Part shown: piece after piece, positions 5,691 through 5,830 of the stretch | Position numbering within the stretch: the first letter of the stretch is position 1 | How the letters are laid out: the number at the start of each line of letters is the position of its first letter | DNA from: an uncultured Alistipes sp. | GTDB lineage: Bacteria > Bacteroidota > Bacteroidia > Bacteroidales > Rikenellaceae | Reading direction: 5' to 3' | NCBI GenBank assembly: GCA_900552955.1 | Contig: USBO01000115.1 | Location: 1-5,830, forward strand | Length of the DNA: 5,830 bases | Notes under the pieces: model-generated | Database searches by the model: none | Told to the model about the DNA's origin: nothing | Seen by the model: only the letters and a program-made list of their open reading frames with translations | Position numbers and translations under genes: made by a program

Positions 5691-5830
5691 TCGCGGCCTC
5701 GTGTATGTCTGACGGCATTTTCTGGCTCTACAAAGGCTATTTCAATAGCGGTTGAACGACGTTAAAACGGGGCGTCGTCCCTCCTTTCCTTGTGTAATAC
5801 CTGCAATGCGGGAAATCGGCAATTTTTCAG
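5691..5830. other. Non-coding end of window, no assignable gene
   Basis: I see no open reading frame with a credible start, no tRNA and no TAnnTTTG promoter element here. Small symmetries are present: GCTATT/AATAGC (5736-5741 with 5744-5749) and ACGACG/CGTCGT (5756-5761 with 5773-5778). The stretch could be a leader of a gene beyond the right edge or the end of a mobile element; neither can be decided from this sequence. Confidence 0.5.

Noticed and set aside
5662..5718. Minus-strand 18-codon frame starting MPSDIHEAANTTKEG
   Set aside because: It has no ribosome binding or promoter signal, and its end lies inside the hairpin at 5651-5680. Frames of this length are expected by chance.
5460..5830. 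Search for tRNA, rRNA, tmRNA or CRISPR arrays
   Set aside because: No cloverleaf, conserved RNA core or regularly spaced repeat-spacer pattern was found. The TATAAT spacing is far too short for CRISPR.

Overview
The window looks like a chromosomal segment from a GC-rich member of the Bacteroidales; an Alistipes-like genus is my guess. Three things support this. Matches to the Bacteroidetes sigma-factor -7 element TAnnTTTG lie upstream of three genes. Three consecutive genes encode lipoproteins, two of them with acidic residues just after the lipidated Cys, as in Bacteroidetes surface lipoproteins. The last gene pairs a DUF4988-type N-terminus with a Fibrobacter-type paralogous (FISUMP) C-terminus. 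The genus is inference; the phylum is well supported. All four protein genes are on the + strand.

Positions 62-832 encode a CdaA-type membrane diadenylate cyclase that makes the second messenger c-di-AMP. It probably has its own promoter, and it lacks the cdaR/glmM neighbours seen in Firmicutes.

Positions 941-3205 hold a two-gene operon with a 15-nt gap and one strong intrinsic terminator at 3230-3258. Both genes encode lipoproteins with FKBP-like (peptidyl-prolyl isomerase fold) domains. The first has one degenerate domain. The second has two, and its C-terminal domain carries a Tyr/Asn/Gly/Ser-rich low-complexity tract inserted in the flap loop, between the AYG and IP motifs. This is the most unusual coding feature in the window. 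The pair probably acts at the outer membrane or in the periplasm, in folding or in a surface structure.

Positions 3378-5300 are a single-gene unit encoding a modular surface lipoprotein: signal peptide, perfect heptad coiled coil, two 40-residue DUF4988-type repeats, Ig-like or linker region, FISUMP domain. A G9 homopolymer sits in the signal-peptide coding region, and loss of one G would create an immediate TAG. The gene is a candidate for phase variation, or for a homopolymer sequencing error.

Positions 5301-5830 contain no convincing protein gene. They hold a + strand terminator for the lipoprotein gene, a second GC-rich hairpin with pseudoknot potential, a strong minus-strand terminator with no visible gene to serve, a 13-bp direct repeat, an 11-bp palindrome, five TATAAT hexamers at about helical spacing, and a further + strand hairpin with a T-rich tail. 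Base composition becomes AT-richer here. The region may encode a small RNA or mark a regulatory or mobile-element boundary, but nothing in it proves either.
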